Shown: positions 9,270 to 18,453 of the stretch, piece by piece
How positions within the stretch are numbered: position 1 is the first letter of the stretch
Layout of the letters: every line of letters starts with the position of its first letter
Source: Streptomyces sp. NBC_00461
GTDB taxonomy: Bacteria > Actinomycetota > Actinomycetes > Streptomycetales > Streptomycetaceae
DNA length: 64,000 nt
NCBI RefSeq assembly: GCF_036013935.1
Contig: NZ_CP107902.1
Span: forward strand, 5,427,001 to 5,491,000
Reading direction: 5' to 3'
The notes under the pieces: generated by a model
What the model was told of the DNA's origin: nothing
What the model saw: only the letters and a program-made list of their open reading frames with translations
Databases searched by the model: none
Position numbers and translations under genes: made by a program

Positions 9270-9956
9270 GTGGCAGAGGTTCTCGACTTCAGTGCGGCGA
9301 CCCGCGGTACGGCCCTACGGCCTCCCCGGGCGTCCCTCCGACCCCGCTTGTCCGGCGCGCCCGGCGGCGGCATGCCGGTGATCGCGCCCATGCCTGCAGC
9401 GCGGCCCGCCCGCATACCGAATCAGCGCGACGGCGCCGAACTCGCCGATGACTCCGCGGCGGCCGGCACCACCGTCGACCACCTCACCGAGACCTATCGG
9501 GCGCACTACCGCTCCCTGCTGGGTCTCGCGGCCCTCCTGCTCGACGACACCGCCTCCTGCGAGGACGTCGTCCAGGAGGCCTTCATCCGCGTGCACTCGG
9601 CACGCAAACGAGTCCGCGACCCGGAGAAGACGCTCGCGTACCTGCGTCAGACGGTCGTCAATCTTTCCCGCTCCGCCTTGCGCCGCCGCATCCTGGGCCT
9701 CAAGCTCCTCTCCAAGCCGATGCCGGACATGGCGAGCGCCGAGGAGGGTGCGTACGACCTGCTGGAGCGCGACTCCCTGATCAACGCGATGAAGGGACTG
9801 CAGCGCCGCCAGCGGGAGGTGCTGGTCCTGCGGTACTTCGCGGACATGACCGAGGCGCAGGTGGCCGAGACGCTCGGGATATCGCTGGGCTCGGTCAAGG
9901 CGTACGGCTCCCGCGGCATCGCGGCCCTCCGTCTCGCGATGGAGGCATCGGCATGA
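9270..9956 (+). CDS. ECF-type (SigE-like family) RNA polymerase sigma factor
   Basis: 228 residues. After a ~65-residue Pro/Arg-rich N-terminal extension comes region 2 (YRAHYRSLLGLAALLLDDTASCEDVVQEAFIRVH) and region 4 (LQRRQREVLVLRYFADMTEAQVAETLGISLGSVKAYGSRGIAALR). The GTG at 9270 has a weak RBS. ATG at 9372 is an alternative that removes 34 residues of the disordered N-terminus. The stop overlaps the next ATG by 4 bp, so the downstream membrane protein is a candidate regulator of this sigma factor. Confidence 0.88.
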   Translation: MAEVLDFSAATRGTALRPPRASLRPRLSGAPGGGMPVIAPMPAARPARIPNQRDGAELADDSAAAGTTVDHLTETYRAHYRSLLGLAALLLDDTASCEDVVQEAFIRVHSARKRVRDPEKTLAYLRQTVVNLSRSALRRRILGLKLLSKPMPDMASAEEGAYDLLERDSLINAMKGLQRRQREVLVLRYFADMTEAQVAETLGISLGSVKAYGSRGIAALRLAMEASA

Positions 9957-11110
9957 ACAAGGACGGCGCGGGACGTGACTCCCACGAGCGTCATGAGCCC
10001 TTCGCATGGCATGAACCGACGCGAGGGCACGAGCAAGACCACAGGACAACGCACGCTGGGAACGGAACTGTGAACCACGGCCCCGACGACCAGAGCCCCG
10101 ACGACGGGCTCGACTCGGACGAGCTGGCTCTGCGCAGGATGCTGCACCAGGCGGTGCAGACGGTCGAGCCGCGCGACGGCACGCTCGACCACCTGCGGCG
10201 GGCCGTACCCGCACGGCGCGCCCGGAAGCGGCAGGCCGTCGTCGGCATGGCGGCCGCCGCCCTGTTCATCGGCACCGCCGTCCCGGCCCTGCTGCACGTC
10301 TCGAACGCCATCGGCTCCGACGTCAACCCGTCCGTCGCCGGCCAGGCCTCACAGGCGCAGGGCGGCGCAGGGCAGGGAAAAGACGCGGACGGCAATGAGA
10401 GCACCGCCGGGGGCAACTCCGGCAAGGCCGAGGACCACGGCAAGGGCAGCCCGAAGGGCGACGGCAAGGGCAAGGGCACCGGTACCGGCCCGGGCAGCAG
10501 CGCGGGCACCGGCCCCGCTGCCACCAGCGCGGCGGGCGTCCCCGTCTGCACGGCCGAACAGCTCGGCTCGCCCACCCAGTCCGTCGACGCCCCCGATTCC
10601 GCGAACACGGTCTACGGCACCTTCCGCGTCGTCAACATCTCCACCACCGTCTGCGCCGTGGGCGGCCCCGGGTCGGTGAGCACCCTGGCGCAGGGCGCCG
10701 CGGACGCCACCAAGATCGTCACGCAGCGCCATGTGTCCGGAGACGCCGCGGCAGGTCTGCCCGACCCCTCCACCGAGGTCACGGGACTGCAGCTGCAGCC
10801 GGGCGCGGCGTACGAGGTGAAGTTCGCCTGGGTGCCCTCGGCGACCTGTCCCACCACGGGCAGCGGTGACGGCGGCGGCGACGGCGGGCCCACCGCGAGC
10901 CCGAGCCCGACCGAGGAGACCGGCACCACGTCCGGCACCACCGGCACCGACAGCGGTGTGACGACTCAGATGCTGGCGGCGGACGGCACGGCGGACGGCA
11001 GCGTGACCGTGTCCCACACGAGCGAGGCGGGGTCGCCCACGGTGTCGGCGACGGTGCCCAACGCGTGCTCGGGGACGGTGTACTACACCGGGCTGCTGGC
11101 CGGGGCGTGA
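9953..11110 (+). CDS. Single-TM protein coupled to the sigma factor, possible anti-sigma partner
   Basis: 385 residues. The cytoplasmic N-terminus (~80 aa, His/Asp-rich) includes LALRRMLHQAVQTVEPRDGTLDHLRRAVPARRARKRQ. One TM follows at about residues 95-115 (AVVGMAAAALFIGTAVPALL). Then come a long Gly/Ser/Lys low-complexity linker and an extracellular domain with paired Cys residues (VCTAEQLG, STTVCAVG, SATCPTTG, NACSGTVYY), resembling DUF4232-type domains. The 4-bp overlap with the sigma gene and this topology fit an anti-sigma role, but no ZAS zinc motif is visible. Function is inferred from context only. Confidence 0.7.
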   Translation: MNKDGAGRDSHERHEPFAWHEPTRGHEQDHRTTHAGNGTVNHGPDDQSPDDGLDSDELALRRMLHQAVQTVEPRDGTLDHLRRAVPARRARKRQAVVGMAAAALFIGTAVPALLHVSNAIGSDVNPSVAGQASQAQGGAGQGKDADGNESTAGGNSGKAEDHGKGSPKGDGKGKGTGTGPGSSAGTGPAATSAAGVPVCTAEQLGSPTQSVDAPDSANTVYGTFRVVNISTTVCAVGGPGSVSTLAQGAADATKIVTQRHVSGDAAAGLPDPSTEVTGLQLQPGAAYEVKFAWVPSATCPTTGSGDGGGDGGPTASPSPTEETGTTSGTTGTDSGVTTQMLAADGTADGSVTVSHTSEAGSPTVSATVPNACSGTVYYTGLLAGA

Positions 11111-11203
11111 CCTTCCGGCCGTAGGGGCACCGCGCAGGGGCGTGCTGGAGGCCCGATGATGCCGAGCGGCGTCAGAGGTGTCCCGTTCTGATGCCGGCAG
11201 GCG

Positions 11204-11983
11204 TCAGACGGTGACCCGTTCCTCCTCCGTCACGAGCCCCATTTCCGCGTCCCGGGCGAACTCGACCTCGCGGCGCAGCAACCGGAACCACATGAACACC
11301 ACGAACCCGGCGAAGACGAACCACTCGCCGGTGTAGCCGAGGTTCTGGAAGGCCTTCAGGTCGAGGCCGGAGTCCGCGGGCGCCGTCGCAGGCACGGCCG
11401 TCATCCCGGCGTCGGCCTTGTCCAGTGTGACCCACGCGTCGTACACGTCGTACGGCACGAGGTTCACCAGGGACGCCGAGCTGATCGCCGCGGTCTGACC
11501 GGCCGGCAGCCCGCCCTGGGCACTCACCCCGTTGTCCCCCGGCGTCTCGGAGGCCTGCAGCGCACCCGTGACGGTGACCTCACCGGTGGGTGCGGCGGGC
11601 GCCTTGGCGGTGTCGGCGGAACCCGGCAGCCAACCCCGCACCACCGGCAGCGCCTTGCCGCCGTCGGTGCGCAGCAGTGTCAGGACGTAATAGCCGCGCC
11701 TGTCGTCGAGTTCGCGGCCGGGGACGAGCAACTGCTTGCCGTAGCGTCCGGTCGCGGTGATCTGCCTGCCGGACGTCGCCTTGTCCACGGGCAGCAGCTC
11801 CCCGAGGGGACGGGCCGTCTCGTGCCGGTCGGTCGTGACCTGCTCGGTCGCGTCACGGTGGTCCTGCACACGGTCCTCGAACCGGCTCAGCTGCCACGAC
11901 CCCATGAAGATGCAGAAGGGGATGGCGAGCAGCACGAAGACGTTGATCCCCCACCAGCGGCGCGTCAGCAGAAACCGGTACAC
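11204..11983 (-). CDS. SURF1 family cytochrome oxidase biogenesis protein
   Basis: 259 residues. It starts VYRFLLTRRWWGINVFVLLAIPFCIFMGSWQLSRFEDRV, the first TM with the GxWQLxR motif of SURF1/Shy1. The periplasmic part has the signature VVRGWLPG, and a second TM near the C-terminus (WFVFAGFVVFMWFRLL) precedes a basic tail. SURF1 proteins assist heme a insertion or assembly of cytochrome c oxidase. The frame remains open upstream, but GTG at 11983 matches the family start. Convergent with the gene ending at 11110. Confidence 0.88.
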   Translation of the reverse strand: MYRFLLTRRWWGINVFVLLAIPFCIFMGSWQLSRFEDRVQDHRDATEQVTTDRHETARPLGELLPVDKATSGRQITATGRYGKQLLVPGRELDDRRGYYVLTLLRTDGGKALPVVRGWLPGSADTAKAPAAPTGEVTVTGALQASETPGDNGVSAQGGLPAGQTAAISSASLVNLVPYDVYDAWVTLDKADAGMTAVPATAPADSGLDLKAFQNLGYTGEWFVFAGFVVFMWFRLLRREVEFARDAEMGLVTEEERVTV

Positions 11984-12027
11984 GCCATCCAAGGTACGGG
12001 GCTGCCGCGCAGGGCCTGGCCGCGGGG

Positions 12028-12396
12028 TCAGAACCGCTCGGTGAGGTGGTCCCGGCCGGCCGGGGGCTCGTAGGGCTCGGGCCAGAAGTCGGTTATGGAC
12101 GTGATCCGCCCGTCCCCGGAGAAGAACGAGATCCCGTACATCTCCTCCAGTCCGACCGTGAAGTGGACCCAGGTGACCACCTGTCCGGGCTCGGCGACGA
12201 TGCGCTCGACCCGCAGATGCCAGTCGCCCGGGTACTCCCGGTTGAACTGCACGTACCTCTGCCTGCCGGTGATTTTCTCGCGTGTCTGCGGCAGGGTGTA
12301 GACGACGTCCTCGGCCAGGGTGTCGGCGAACGCGGTCCAGTCCCGGGACTCGGCGGCCGCCCAGAACCTCTCGACTGTCTTGCGCAGATCGGTCAT
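12028..12396 (-). CDS. NTF2-like (SnoaL-type) protein
   Basis: 122 residues, cytoplasmic. MTDLRKTVERFWAAAESRDWTAFADTLAEDVVYTLP is the opening helix of SnoaL/NTF2-like folds. ITDFWPEPYEPP near the end is typical of small polyketide-cyclase-like or binding proteins of this superfamily. I chose ATG at 12396 over an upstream in-frame start at 12426, because the fold begins there. No catalytic residues can be assigned. Divergent from the S9 peptidase. Confidence 0.75.
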   Translation of the reverse strand: MTDLRKTVERFWAAAESRDWTAFADTLAEDVVYTLPQTREKITGRQRYVQFNREYPGDWHLRVERIVAEPGQVVTWVHFTVGLEEMYGISFFSGDGRITSITDFWPEPYEPPAGRDHLTERF

Positions 12397-12524
12397 GCCG
12401 GGAAGTCTGCACCCCGCCACTGACAACCGGCCCCGGGCCGGTACGGGTAAGGGACCGGTAGAAGTTGTCCACAGGCTGAGGATCCCGTCGGCGCATTGTC
12501 ACCGCGAGCAGGCACTATGGGGCC

Positions 12525-14351
12525 ATGACTGAGAGCAACGGGTCCGCTGCGCCGGAGCGGAACGAGGAGATGCCGGACTGGGAGAAGCGCTTCCGAGCAC
12601 CACGGGTGTCGCTGCCGGACTGGGCGGAGGACGCGCCCGAGCGTTCCCTGTTCGTGTCGAACGCGACGGGGACGTACGAGCTGTACGCCTGGGACCGGGC
12701 GACGGGCGGCCAGCGCCAGGTGACGGACCGGCCCAACGGGACGACGGACGGCGTGCTCACCCCGGACGGCGCGTGGATCTGGTGGTTCGACGACAAGGAC
12801 GGCGACGAGTTCGGCGTCTGGCGCAGACAGCCCTTCGACGGTGGCCCGGACGAGCCCGCGGTGCCCGGTCTGGAAGCCTCGTACCCGTCGGGCCTGGCCC
12901 TCGGCAGGGACGGCCGTACGGCGATCGTCGGCCGCTCCACGGACGAGGAGGGCACGACGATCCACCTCGCTCGCGGGGGCGAGGACCCGGTGGAGATCTA
13001 CCGCCACCGCGAGTCGGCGGGCGTCGGCGACCTCTCGCGCGACGGTTCGCTGATCGCGATCGAGCACACGGAGCACGGCGACGCGATGCACTCCGCGCTG
13101 CGCGTCCTGCGGGCCGACGGCACGGCGGTCGCCGAGCTGGACGACACCGAGGGAGGCAAGGAGGAACTGGGCCTGGAGGTCCTGGGCTTCGCCCCCGTCG
13201 ACGGCGACACCCGCCTGCTCATCGGCCACCAGCGCCGCGGCCGCTGGGAGCCCCTGGTGTGGGACGTGGCCACGGGCGAGGAGACCGACCTGGCGCTCGA
13301 CCTGCCCGGCGACGTGAGCGCCGAGTGGTACCCGGACGGCACGGGCCTGCTCATCGCGCACGGCTTCGAGGCCCGCAGCGAGCTGTTCCGGTACGACCTG
13401 GCGAGCCGCACCCTGGACAGGATCCCCACCCCGCCCGGCTCGGTCTCCGGCGCCACACCCCGCCCCGACGGCAGCGTGGAGTACCTCTGGTCCTCGGCGG
13501 CCGAGCCGTCGGCGGTCCGCTCGACGACGGGCGAGGTCGTCCTCGACCCGCCCGGCTTGAAGTCCCCGGGCTCGGTGCCGGTTCAGGACGTGTGGGTGGA
13601 CGGCCCCGGCGGCCGCATCCACGCCCTGGTCCACAAGCCTGCCGACGCGACGGGCCCGTTGCCGACGGTCTTCGACATCCACGGCGGCCCCACCTGGCAC
13701 GACAGCGACGCGTTCGCGGCGGGCCCGGCGGCCTGGGTCGACCACGGGTACGCGGTGGTCCGCGTCAACTACCGCGGCTCCACGGGCTACGGCCGCGCCT
13801 GGACCGACGCACTGAAGCACCGGGTGGGCCTGATCGAGCTGGAGGACATCGCGGCGGTCCGTGAATGGGCGGTCAGCTCCGGCCTGGCGGATCCCGACCG
13901 GCTCGTCCTGACCGGCGGTTCCTGGGGCGGCTACCTCACCCTCCTCGGCCTCGGCGTCCAGCCGGACGCGTGGACCCTGGGCATCGCGGCGGTCCCGGTC
14001 GCCGACTACGTCACGGCGTACCACGACGAGATGGAAGCCCTGAAGGCCATGGACCGCACCCTGCTCGGCGGCACCCCAGAGGAGGTCCCGGAGCGCTTCG
14101 AGGCCTCGTCCCCCCTCACCTACGTCGACCAGGTCAAGGTGCCGGTCTACATCTCGGCCGGAGTCAACGACCCCCGCTGCCCCATCCGCCAGATCGAGAA
14201 CTACGTCGAACGCCTCCAGGCACGCGACGCGGCCCACGAGGTGTACCGGTACGACGCGGGACACGGTTCGCTGGTGGTGGACGAGCGGATCAAGCAGGTG
14301 CGGCTGGAACTGGACTTCGCGGAACGGTACTTGGGGGGTGGGGCCGCATAA
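12525..14351 (+). CDS. S9 family (prolyl oligopeptidase-like) serine peptidase
   Basis: 608 residues. The N-terminal ~340 residues form a beta-propeller, with WD-like strands such as YAWDRATGGQRQVTDRPNG. The C-terminal alpha/beta-hydrolase carries the triad: Ser466 in GGSWGGY, Asp549 in GVNDPRCP and His580 in AGHGSLV. An HGGPTWHDSDAF oxyanion strand is also present. No signal peptide, so it probably acts on cytoplasmic peptides. It resembles acylaminoacyl-peptidase/dipeptidyl-peptidase types; the exact specificity is unknown. Confidence 0.92.
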   Translation: MTESNGSAAPERNEEMPDWEKRFRAPRVSLPDWAEDAPERSLFVSNATGTYELYAWDRATGGQRQVTDRPNGTTDGVLTPDGAWIWWFDDKDGDEFGVWRRQPFDGGPDEPAVPGLEASYPSGLALGRDGRTAIVGRSTDEEGTTIHLARGGEDPVEIYRHRESAGVGDLSRDGSLIAIEHTEHGDAMHSALRVLRADGTAVAELDDTEGGKEELGLEVLGFAPVDGDTRLLIGHQRRGRWEPLVWDVATGEETDLALDLPGDVSAEWYPDGTGLLIAHGFEARSELFRYDLASRTLDRIPTPPGSVSGATPRPDGSVEYLWSSAAEPSAVRSTTGEVVLDPPGLKSPGSVPVQDVWVDGPGGRIHALVHKPADATGPLPTVFDIHGGPTWHDSDAFAAGPAAWVDHGYAVVRVNYRGSTGYGRAWTDALKHRVGLIELEDIAAVREWAVSSGLADPDRLVLTGGSWGGYLTLLGLGVQPDAWTLGIAAVPVADYVTAYHDEMEALKAMDRTLLGGTPEEVPERFEASSPLTYVDQVKVPVYISAGVNDPRCPIRQIENYVERLQARDAAHEVYRYDAGHGSLVVDERIKQVRLELDFAERYLGGGAA

Positions 14352-14384
14352 GAGGCCGGGTCTTCGGCGCCGGGTGGCTATTTT

Positions 14385-14453
14385 CAGCCCGTCCGGCGTT
14401 TGAGGACGAGGCCGTTCAGGCCAAAAGCGGGGTCTGGGGGCGGCAGCCCCCAG
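14385..14453. repeat. Streptomyces-type intergenic repeat, copy 1, with terminal hairpin
   Basis: Begins CAGCCCGTCCGGCGTTTG and shares GCCGTTCAGGCC with the copy at 57728-57797. It ends in a hairpin CTGGGGGC-GGCA-GCCCCCAG (14434-14453). It lies between two convergent genes, where it can serve as a terminator. Similar sequences recur between streptomycete genes. Confidence 0.7.
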
Positions 14454-14461
14454 CAACGCCC

Positions 14462-14506
14462 GCCCCTGCACAGGGCACCGTCAAGCCCCTGCACAGGGCA
14501 CCGTCA
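14462..14506. repeat. 22-bp tandem duplication
   Basis: GCCCCTGCACAGGGCACCGTCA occurs twice (14462-14483 and 14485-14506) with one base between. The second copy covers the stop codon of the NAD-binding protein gene. Each unit contains the palindrome CCCTGCACAGGG. Confidence 0.8.
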
Positions 14507-16432
14507 CGCTCCGGCCCGCTCCCTCGGGCGCCTCCCCAGCAGCTCCGCCAACCCCCGCCGCGTAGCCGCCAGTACCACCCGATCCGACCCCCGCAGCACA
14601 TACGTATCCGGTAGATCCCACACCAGCCCGGCCCCGGCCACCGACCGAACATCCTCGTACGCCTCCTCCGCGGCAGGTTCCTCCCGCCGCCCGCCGGAGG
14701 CCTTCGTGTCGAGCGCCAACACCCGCCACGCTCCCGCCCGGAACGCCTCAGCGACCGTCTTCCCCTCCAGCTGCGGATGCCCACCCACGTCCACGGCGGC
14801 GAACAGCAGCACCCGCCGCTCCACCGGAATCGCCCCCAGGATCTGCCGCCCCATCATCGCCCCGGCGAAGGCGGGCGCCGCCAGGTGGGACACGCTGCGG
14901 CTCCGGGTGGACGCCCGTGGATGGGCGGCCCGCAGCGTCCGGTAGACGGCGGTCGCGAAGTCGTCGTCGTACAGCCGCAGCACGACCCGTAGATCCGGCC
15001 GCACGGACCGTGCGTACAGCGCGGCCTCCAGGTTGGTGGTGTCCGCGCTGGTCACCGCGAGCAGCGCGTGCGCGCGGTGGATCTTGGCGGCCTCCAGGAC
15101 GCCCTCCTGGGTGACGTCCCCGAGCACCACAGGCACCCGCAGCCGCCGCGCCGTGGCCAGCCCGCGCGCGTCGGGGTCGGACTCGACGCACACCACGGGG
15201 ATGTTCAGCTCCCGCAGCCGGGTCAGCACCCGCGTACCGATCTTGCCGAGCCCGAGGAGGACCACATGACCGCCCAGCCCCCGGGGCGGCTTCCGCAGCG
15301 CGGACGCGGTCCGGAAGGTGCCGAGCGCCTCCAGCACCGCGGCCAGCAGCACCGGCAGCAGCAGCAATCCGGTGAGCCCGGAGAGGAGTTGCAGGATCTG
15401 CCGCCCGACGGACGCACCGATGGCGGGATCGTCGATGGCGAAGAGGTCGAGCAGCGTCAGATAGAAGGCGCTCAGCGGATGTATCCCCGTCACCAGCCAC
15501 AACGCCACCGCGAGCGCGAGCACACACGCGATCATGCCGGCCAGCGACCAGCGCAGCCGCCGCGAGAACAGCGACGCGAAGACAACGCCCCCGCGCGCGG
15601 ACGGCAGTTCGGGCCCGGTGTACGACACCTGTTCCAGTACGACGGTCCCGCGGCCGGTCGCGGCCCGGGCCGCCGCCGCGTCGGGCAGCAGCTCCGGTCC
15701 GTGCTCCTCGCCGTGCTCGGCCCCTTCCGCGGACAGCAGTGCCAGCGTGGCCAGGCCCGGTTCGGCCACCTGCCCGGCCCGTGGCGTCCGTTCCACCGCC
15801 CGCAGCAGCAGCCCGTCGGTCTGTACGACCTTGCTGGTGCCGGCGACGGCGGTGGCGGCCAGCGCGGGCGCGGCCGTGTCGGCGTCGGACAGTACGGTGG
15901 TGGAGGCGTCGCCGCCGGAGGACTCGCCGTCGCCCGTCGCCAACGCGGCCGCCTGGTCGAGGAGTTCCTCGATGTGCTGGCCGAGCCGCCGGTTGTACAG
16001 CCGCAGGACCAGCCGCAGCCGGGGGTTGAGCCGGCGGGCGGTGAGGGCGGCGCGGATGTTGGTCTCGTCGTCGTCGTACACGAGCGCCAGCGCGGTCGCC
16101 CGCTCCACTCCTGCCGCGCCGAGTGCCTCCTCGGTCGCCTCGGCGGCCTCCACGAGCTGGGCGTTTCCCACGGGTTCGGCGGCGGCGCCGTTCGCCCGGT
16201 TGACGGTCGCGTTCACCACGCGGTCGAGCAGCGCAGCCGTCGTAGCCCGCGCGCGTCCGACCACCGGCGGTCGTACACCGCGGTCGGCGGGCGGTACGAC
16301 GAGCGTGACCTGTTCGCCGTAGACACCTCGGAGTTCGGCGGCCAATCGATGCGCCAGTCCGTCGTCGCCGCACACCACCATGTGCGCGGACCCGTCGCCG
16401 CCCGGCTGACTTTGATTCGGAACGCTCGCCAC
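14504..16432 (-). CDS. TrkA-N/RCK NAD-binding channel-like protein
   Basis: 642 residues with a duplicated plan. An N-terminal Rossmann-like unit starts HMVVCGDDGLAHRLAAELRG. A central membrane part has LAGMIACVLALAVALWLV, a pore-like segment AFYLTLLDLFAIDDP, and LLSGLTGLLLLPVLLAAVLEAL. A second TrkA-N domain follows (HVVLLGLGKIGTRVLTRLRE, then VCVESDPDARGL). It looks like a two-TM potassium-channel relative regulated by nucleotide, but the usual TVGYG filter is absent, so ion conduction is uncertain. GTG at 16432 lacks a good RBS; ATG at codon 18 is possible. Confidence 0.8.
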   Translation of the reverse strand: MASVPNQSQPGGDGSAHMVVCGDDGLAHRLAAELRGVYGEQVTLVVPPADRGVRPPVVGRARATTAALLDRVVNATVNRANGAAAEPVGNAQLVEAAEATEEALGAAGVERATALALVYDDDETNIRAALTARRLNPRLRLVLRLYNRRLGQHIEELLDQAAALATGDGESSGGDASTTVLSDADTAAPALAATAVAGTSKVVQTDGLLLRAVERTPRAGQVAEPGLATLALLSAEGAEHGEEHGPELLPDAAAARAATGRGTVVLEQVSYTGPELPSARGGVVFASLFSRRLRWSLAGMIACVLALAVALWLVTGIHPLSAFYLTLLDLFAIDDPAIGASVGRQILQLLSGLTGLLLLPVLLAAVLEALGTFRTASALRKPPRGLGGHVVLLGLGKIGTRVLTRLRELNIPVVCVESDPDARGLATARRLRVPVVLGDVTQEGVLEAAKIHRAHALLAVTSADTTNLEAALYARSVRPDLRVVLRLYDDDFATAVYRTLRAAHPRASTRSRSVSHLAAPAFAGAMMGRQILGAIPVERRVLLFAAVDVGGHPQLEGKTVAEAFRAGAWRVLALDTKASGGRREEPAAEEAYEDVRSVAGAGLVWDLPDTYVLRGSDRVVLAATRRGLAELLGRRPRERAGA

Positions 16433-16567
16433 GAGGGAGAAGACTGCCTCACCGGGAGGATAGGTTCCACAAACAGCCGAAGGGAGTCACTGAACGATCG
16501 CCCCTTCTCCACCGTATTGAGGGGGAGGGAGCCAGCGCCCCGCCGCACCACCGGAGGTACCTCGCCC

Positions 16568-17698
16568 GTGGCCATCACCAAAGCAGCCCCTACGGGGGCG
16601 GACAGCCATGAGCCGCTGGGCCACGAACCGGAGCCCGGGAAACCGGGGCAGAAGAACACGGCGGAGAAGCCAGAGAAGCCCGAAAGGTCCGAGAAGTCGG
16701 AGGAGCCCGAGAAGCCGGGAAAGCCGGATGAGCAGGCGGCCGACGGGGGGCGTGAATCGAAGTCGCCGCTCGTCCTGACCATGCTGCTGCTCGTGCTGGT
16801 GCTGCTGCAGGGCCCGATCCGCAGCGCGCTGTCCGCACCCGTCATGCAGAGCTGGATGACGGTGTTCGTGGCCGTGCTCGTGCAGGCGCTGCCCTTCCTC
16901 GTCCTCGGTGTGCTGCTCTCGGCGGCGATCGCCGTGTTCGTCCCGGCGTCGTTCTTCGCCCGCGCCCTGCCGAAGCGGCCCGCGCTGGCGGTTCCGGTCG
17001 CCGGGCTGGCGGGCGCGGTGCTGCCGGGCTGCGAGTGCGCGTCGGTGCCGGTGGCGGGCGCGCTCGTGCGCCGGGGTGTCACCCCGGCCGCCGCCCTCGC
17101 CTTCCTCCTCTCCGCCCCGGCGATCAACCCGATCGTGCTGACGGCGACCGCGGTCGCCTTCCCGCGCAACCCGGAGATGGTCCTCGCCCGGTTCGTCGGC
17201 AGCCTGCTGGTGGCGTGCGTGATGGGCTGGCTGTGGCAACGCCTCGGCCGCACCGACTGGCTGCGCCCGCCGGAGCGCCCGCACTACGAGGGCCGGAGCA
17301 AGGGCGCCGCCTTCTGGGGCTCGGTCCGGCACGACGTGATGCACGCGGGCGGCTTCCTGGTCATCGGCGCGATGGCCGCCGCGACGCTCAAGGCCGTCGC
17401 CCCGGCGAGCTGGCTGCGCACGGCGGCGGACAACCCGCTGGTGGCGATCCTGGCGCTGGCCGTCCTCGCCGTACTCCTGTCCATCTGTTCGGAGGCGGAC
17501 GCGTTCGTGGCGGCGTCACTCACCCAGTTCTCGCTCACGGCCAAGCTGGCGTTCCTGGTCGTCGGCCCGATGATCGACCTGAAGCTGTTCGCGATGCAGG
17601 CGGGCACGTTCGGCCGCGGCTTCGCCCTGCGCTTCGCCCCCGCCACCTTCGCCCTCGCGATCGCGGGCGCCGTCCTGACCGGGGCGGTGCTCCTGTGA
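16568..17698 (+). CDS. UPF0718/DUF318-type permease
   Basis: 376 residues. About 75 N-terminal residues are Lys/Glu/Pro low complexity (repeats of EKPEKPERSEK type). At least eight TM segments follow. Diagnostic motifs are VLPGCECASVPVAGALVRRGV and FLLSAPAINPIVLTATAVAF, with LSICSEADAFVAASL in the second half. This is the permease family often paired with TIGR03943 proteins. The GTG at 16568 has GGAGG about 10 nt upstream; the frame is open far upstream but overlaps the divergent channel gene. The stop overlaps the next GTG (GTGA). Confidence 0.87.
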   Translation: MAITKAAPTGADSHEPLGHEPEPGKPGQKNTAEKPEKPERSEKSEEPEKPGKPDEQAADGGRESKSPLVLTMLLLVLVLLQGPIRSALSAPVMQSWMTVFVAVLVQALPFLVLGVLLSAAIAVFVPASFFARALPKRPALAVPVAGLAGAVLPGCECASVPVAGALVRRGVTPAAALAFLLSAPAINPIVLTATAVAFPRNPEMVLARFVGSLLVACVMGWLWQRLGRTDWLRPPERPHYEGRSKGAAFWGSVRHDVMHAGGFLVIGAMAAATLKAVAPASWLRTAADNPLVAILALAVLAVLLSICSEADAFVAASLTQFSLTAKLAFLVVGPMIDLKLFAMQAGTFGRGFALRFAPATFALAIAGAVLTGAVLL

Positions 17699-18453
17699 AC
17701 CGCCAGGCACAGGCCGCGGTCCTGTTCCTCATCGGTGCGGCCCTGCTGCACGCGGGCTTCACCAACCTGTACCTGCGCTACGTCAAGGCGGGCCTGCAGC
17801 CGCTGTTGCTGCTGTCGGGCGGGGTGCTGATCGCGGCGGCGCTGGCGACGGTCTGGTACGAGTGGCGGGAGCGGAAGGGGACGGGGGAGGGGAACAGAGG
17901 CGTCGATCCGGAGGACGGGCACGGTCACGGTCACGGTCACGTCCACCGTGAACCCCGCGTCTCCTGGCTCCTCGTCCTCCCTCTCCTCGCCCTCATCCTG
18001 GTCGCCCCGCCGGCCCTCGGCTCGTACAGCGCGATGCGCACCGGTACGGCGCTGCAGCAGCCGTACGGCTACAACAAGCTGCCCGCCACCGGCCCGCTCC
18101 GCCTCAACGTGGTCGACTACGCGACCCGCGCGGTCTACGACCACGGCCGCCTGATAGCGGGCCGCCCGATCGAGATCACGGGCTTCGTCGCCTTGGACAA
18201 GGCCGGCCACCCCTACCTGGTCCGCATGGCTCTCAACTGCTGTGCGGCGGACGCCCAGCCGGTGAAGATCGCCCTGACCGGCAAGATCCCCCCGGTGCTG
18301 CAACCGGACAAGTGGCTGGAAGTGACCGGGACGTACACCGCCAGGCGGACCAAGGACCCCGTCAACAACGGGCCGATCCCCTATCTCCAGGTCACGGCGG
18401 CGACACCGGTGGCGACGCCGAAGGATCCGTACGACGAGTCGTGGAACAACTGA
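17695..18453 (+). CDS. TIGR03943 family permease-partner protein with His-rich loop
   Basis: 252 residues. Two TM segments (about 5-25 and 33-55), a cytoplasmic or loop segment with HGHGHGHVH near residues 79-87, and a third TM (VSWLLVLPLLALILVAPPALG). An extracellular domain follows with NVVDYATRAVYDHGRLIAGRPIEITGF and MALNCCAADAQPVKI. The His run and the CC pair suggest metal handling, but that is inference. Translationally coupled to the UPF0718 permease by the GTGA overlap. Confidence 0.85.
   Translation: MNRQAQAAVLFLIGAALLHAGFTNLYLRYVKAGLQPLLLLSGGVLIAAALATVWYEWRERKGTGEGNRGVDPEDGHGHGHGHVHREPRVSWLLVLPLLALILVAPPALGSYSAMRTGTALQQPYGYNKLPATGPLRLNVVDYATRAVYDHGRLIAGRPIEITGFVALDKAGHPYLVRMALNCCAADAQPVKIALTGKIPPVLQPDKWLEVTGTYTARRTKDPVNNGPIPYLQVTAATPVATPKDPYDESWNN

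Noticed and set aside
12393..14471. A 692-codon minus-strand frame opposite the S9 peptidase
   Set aside because: It is antisense to a peptidase with a complete catalytic triad; composition is Arg/Val/Gly-rich with no motifs.
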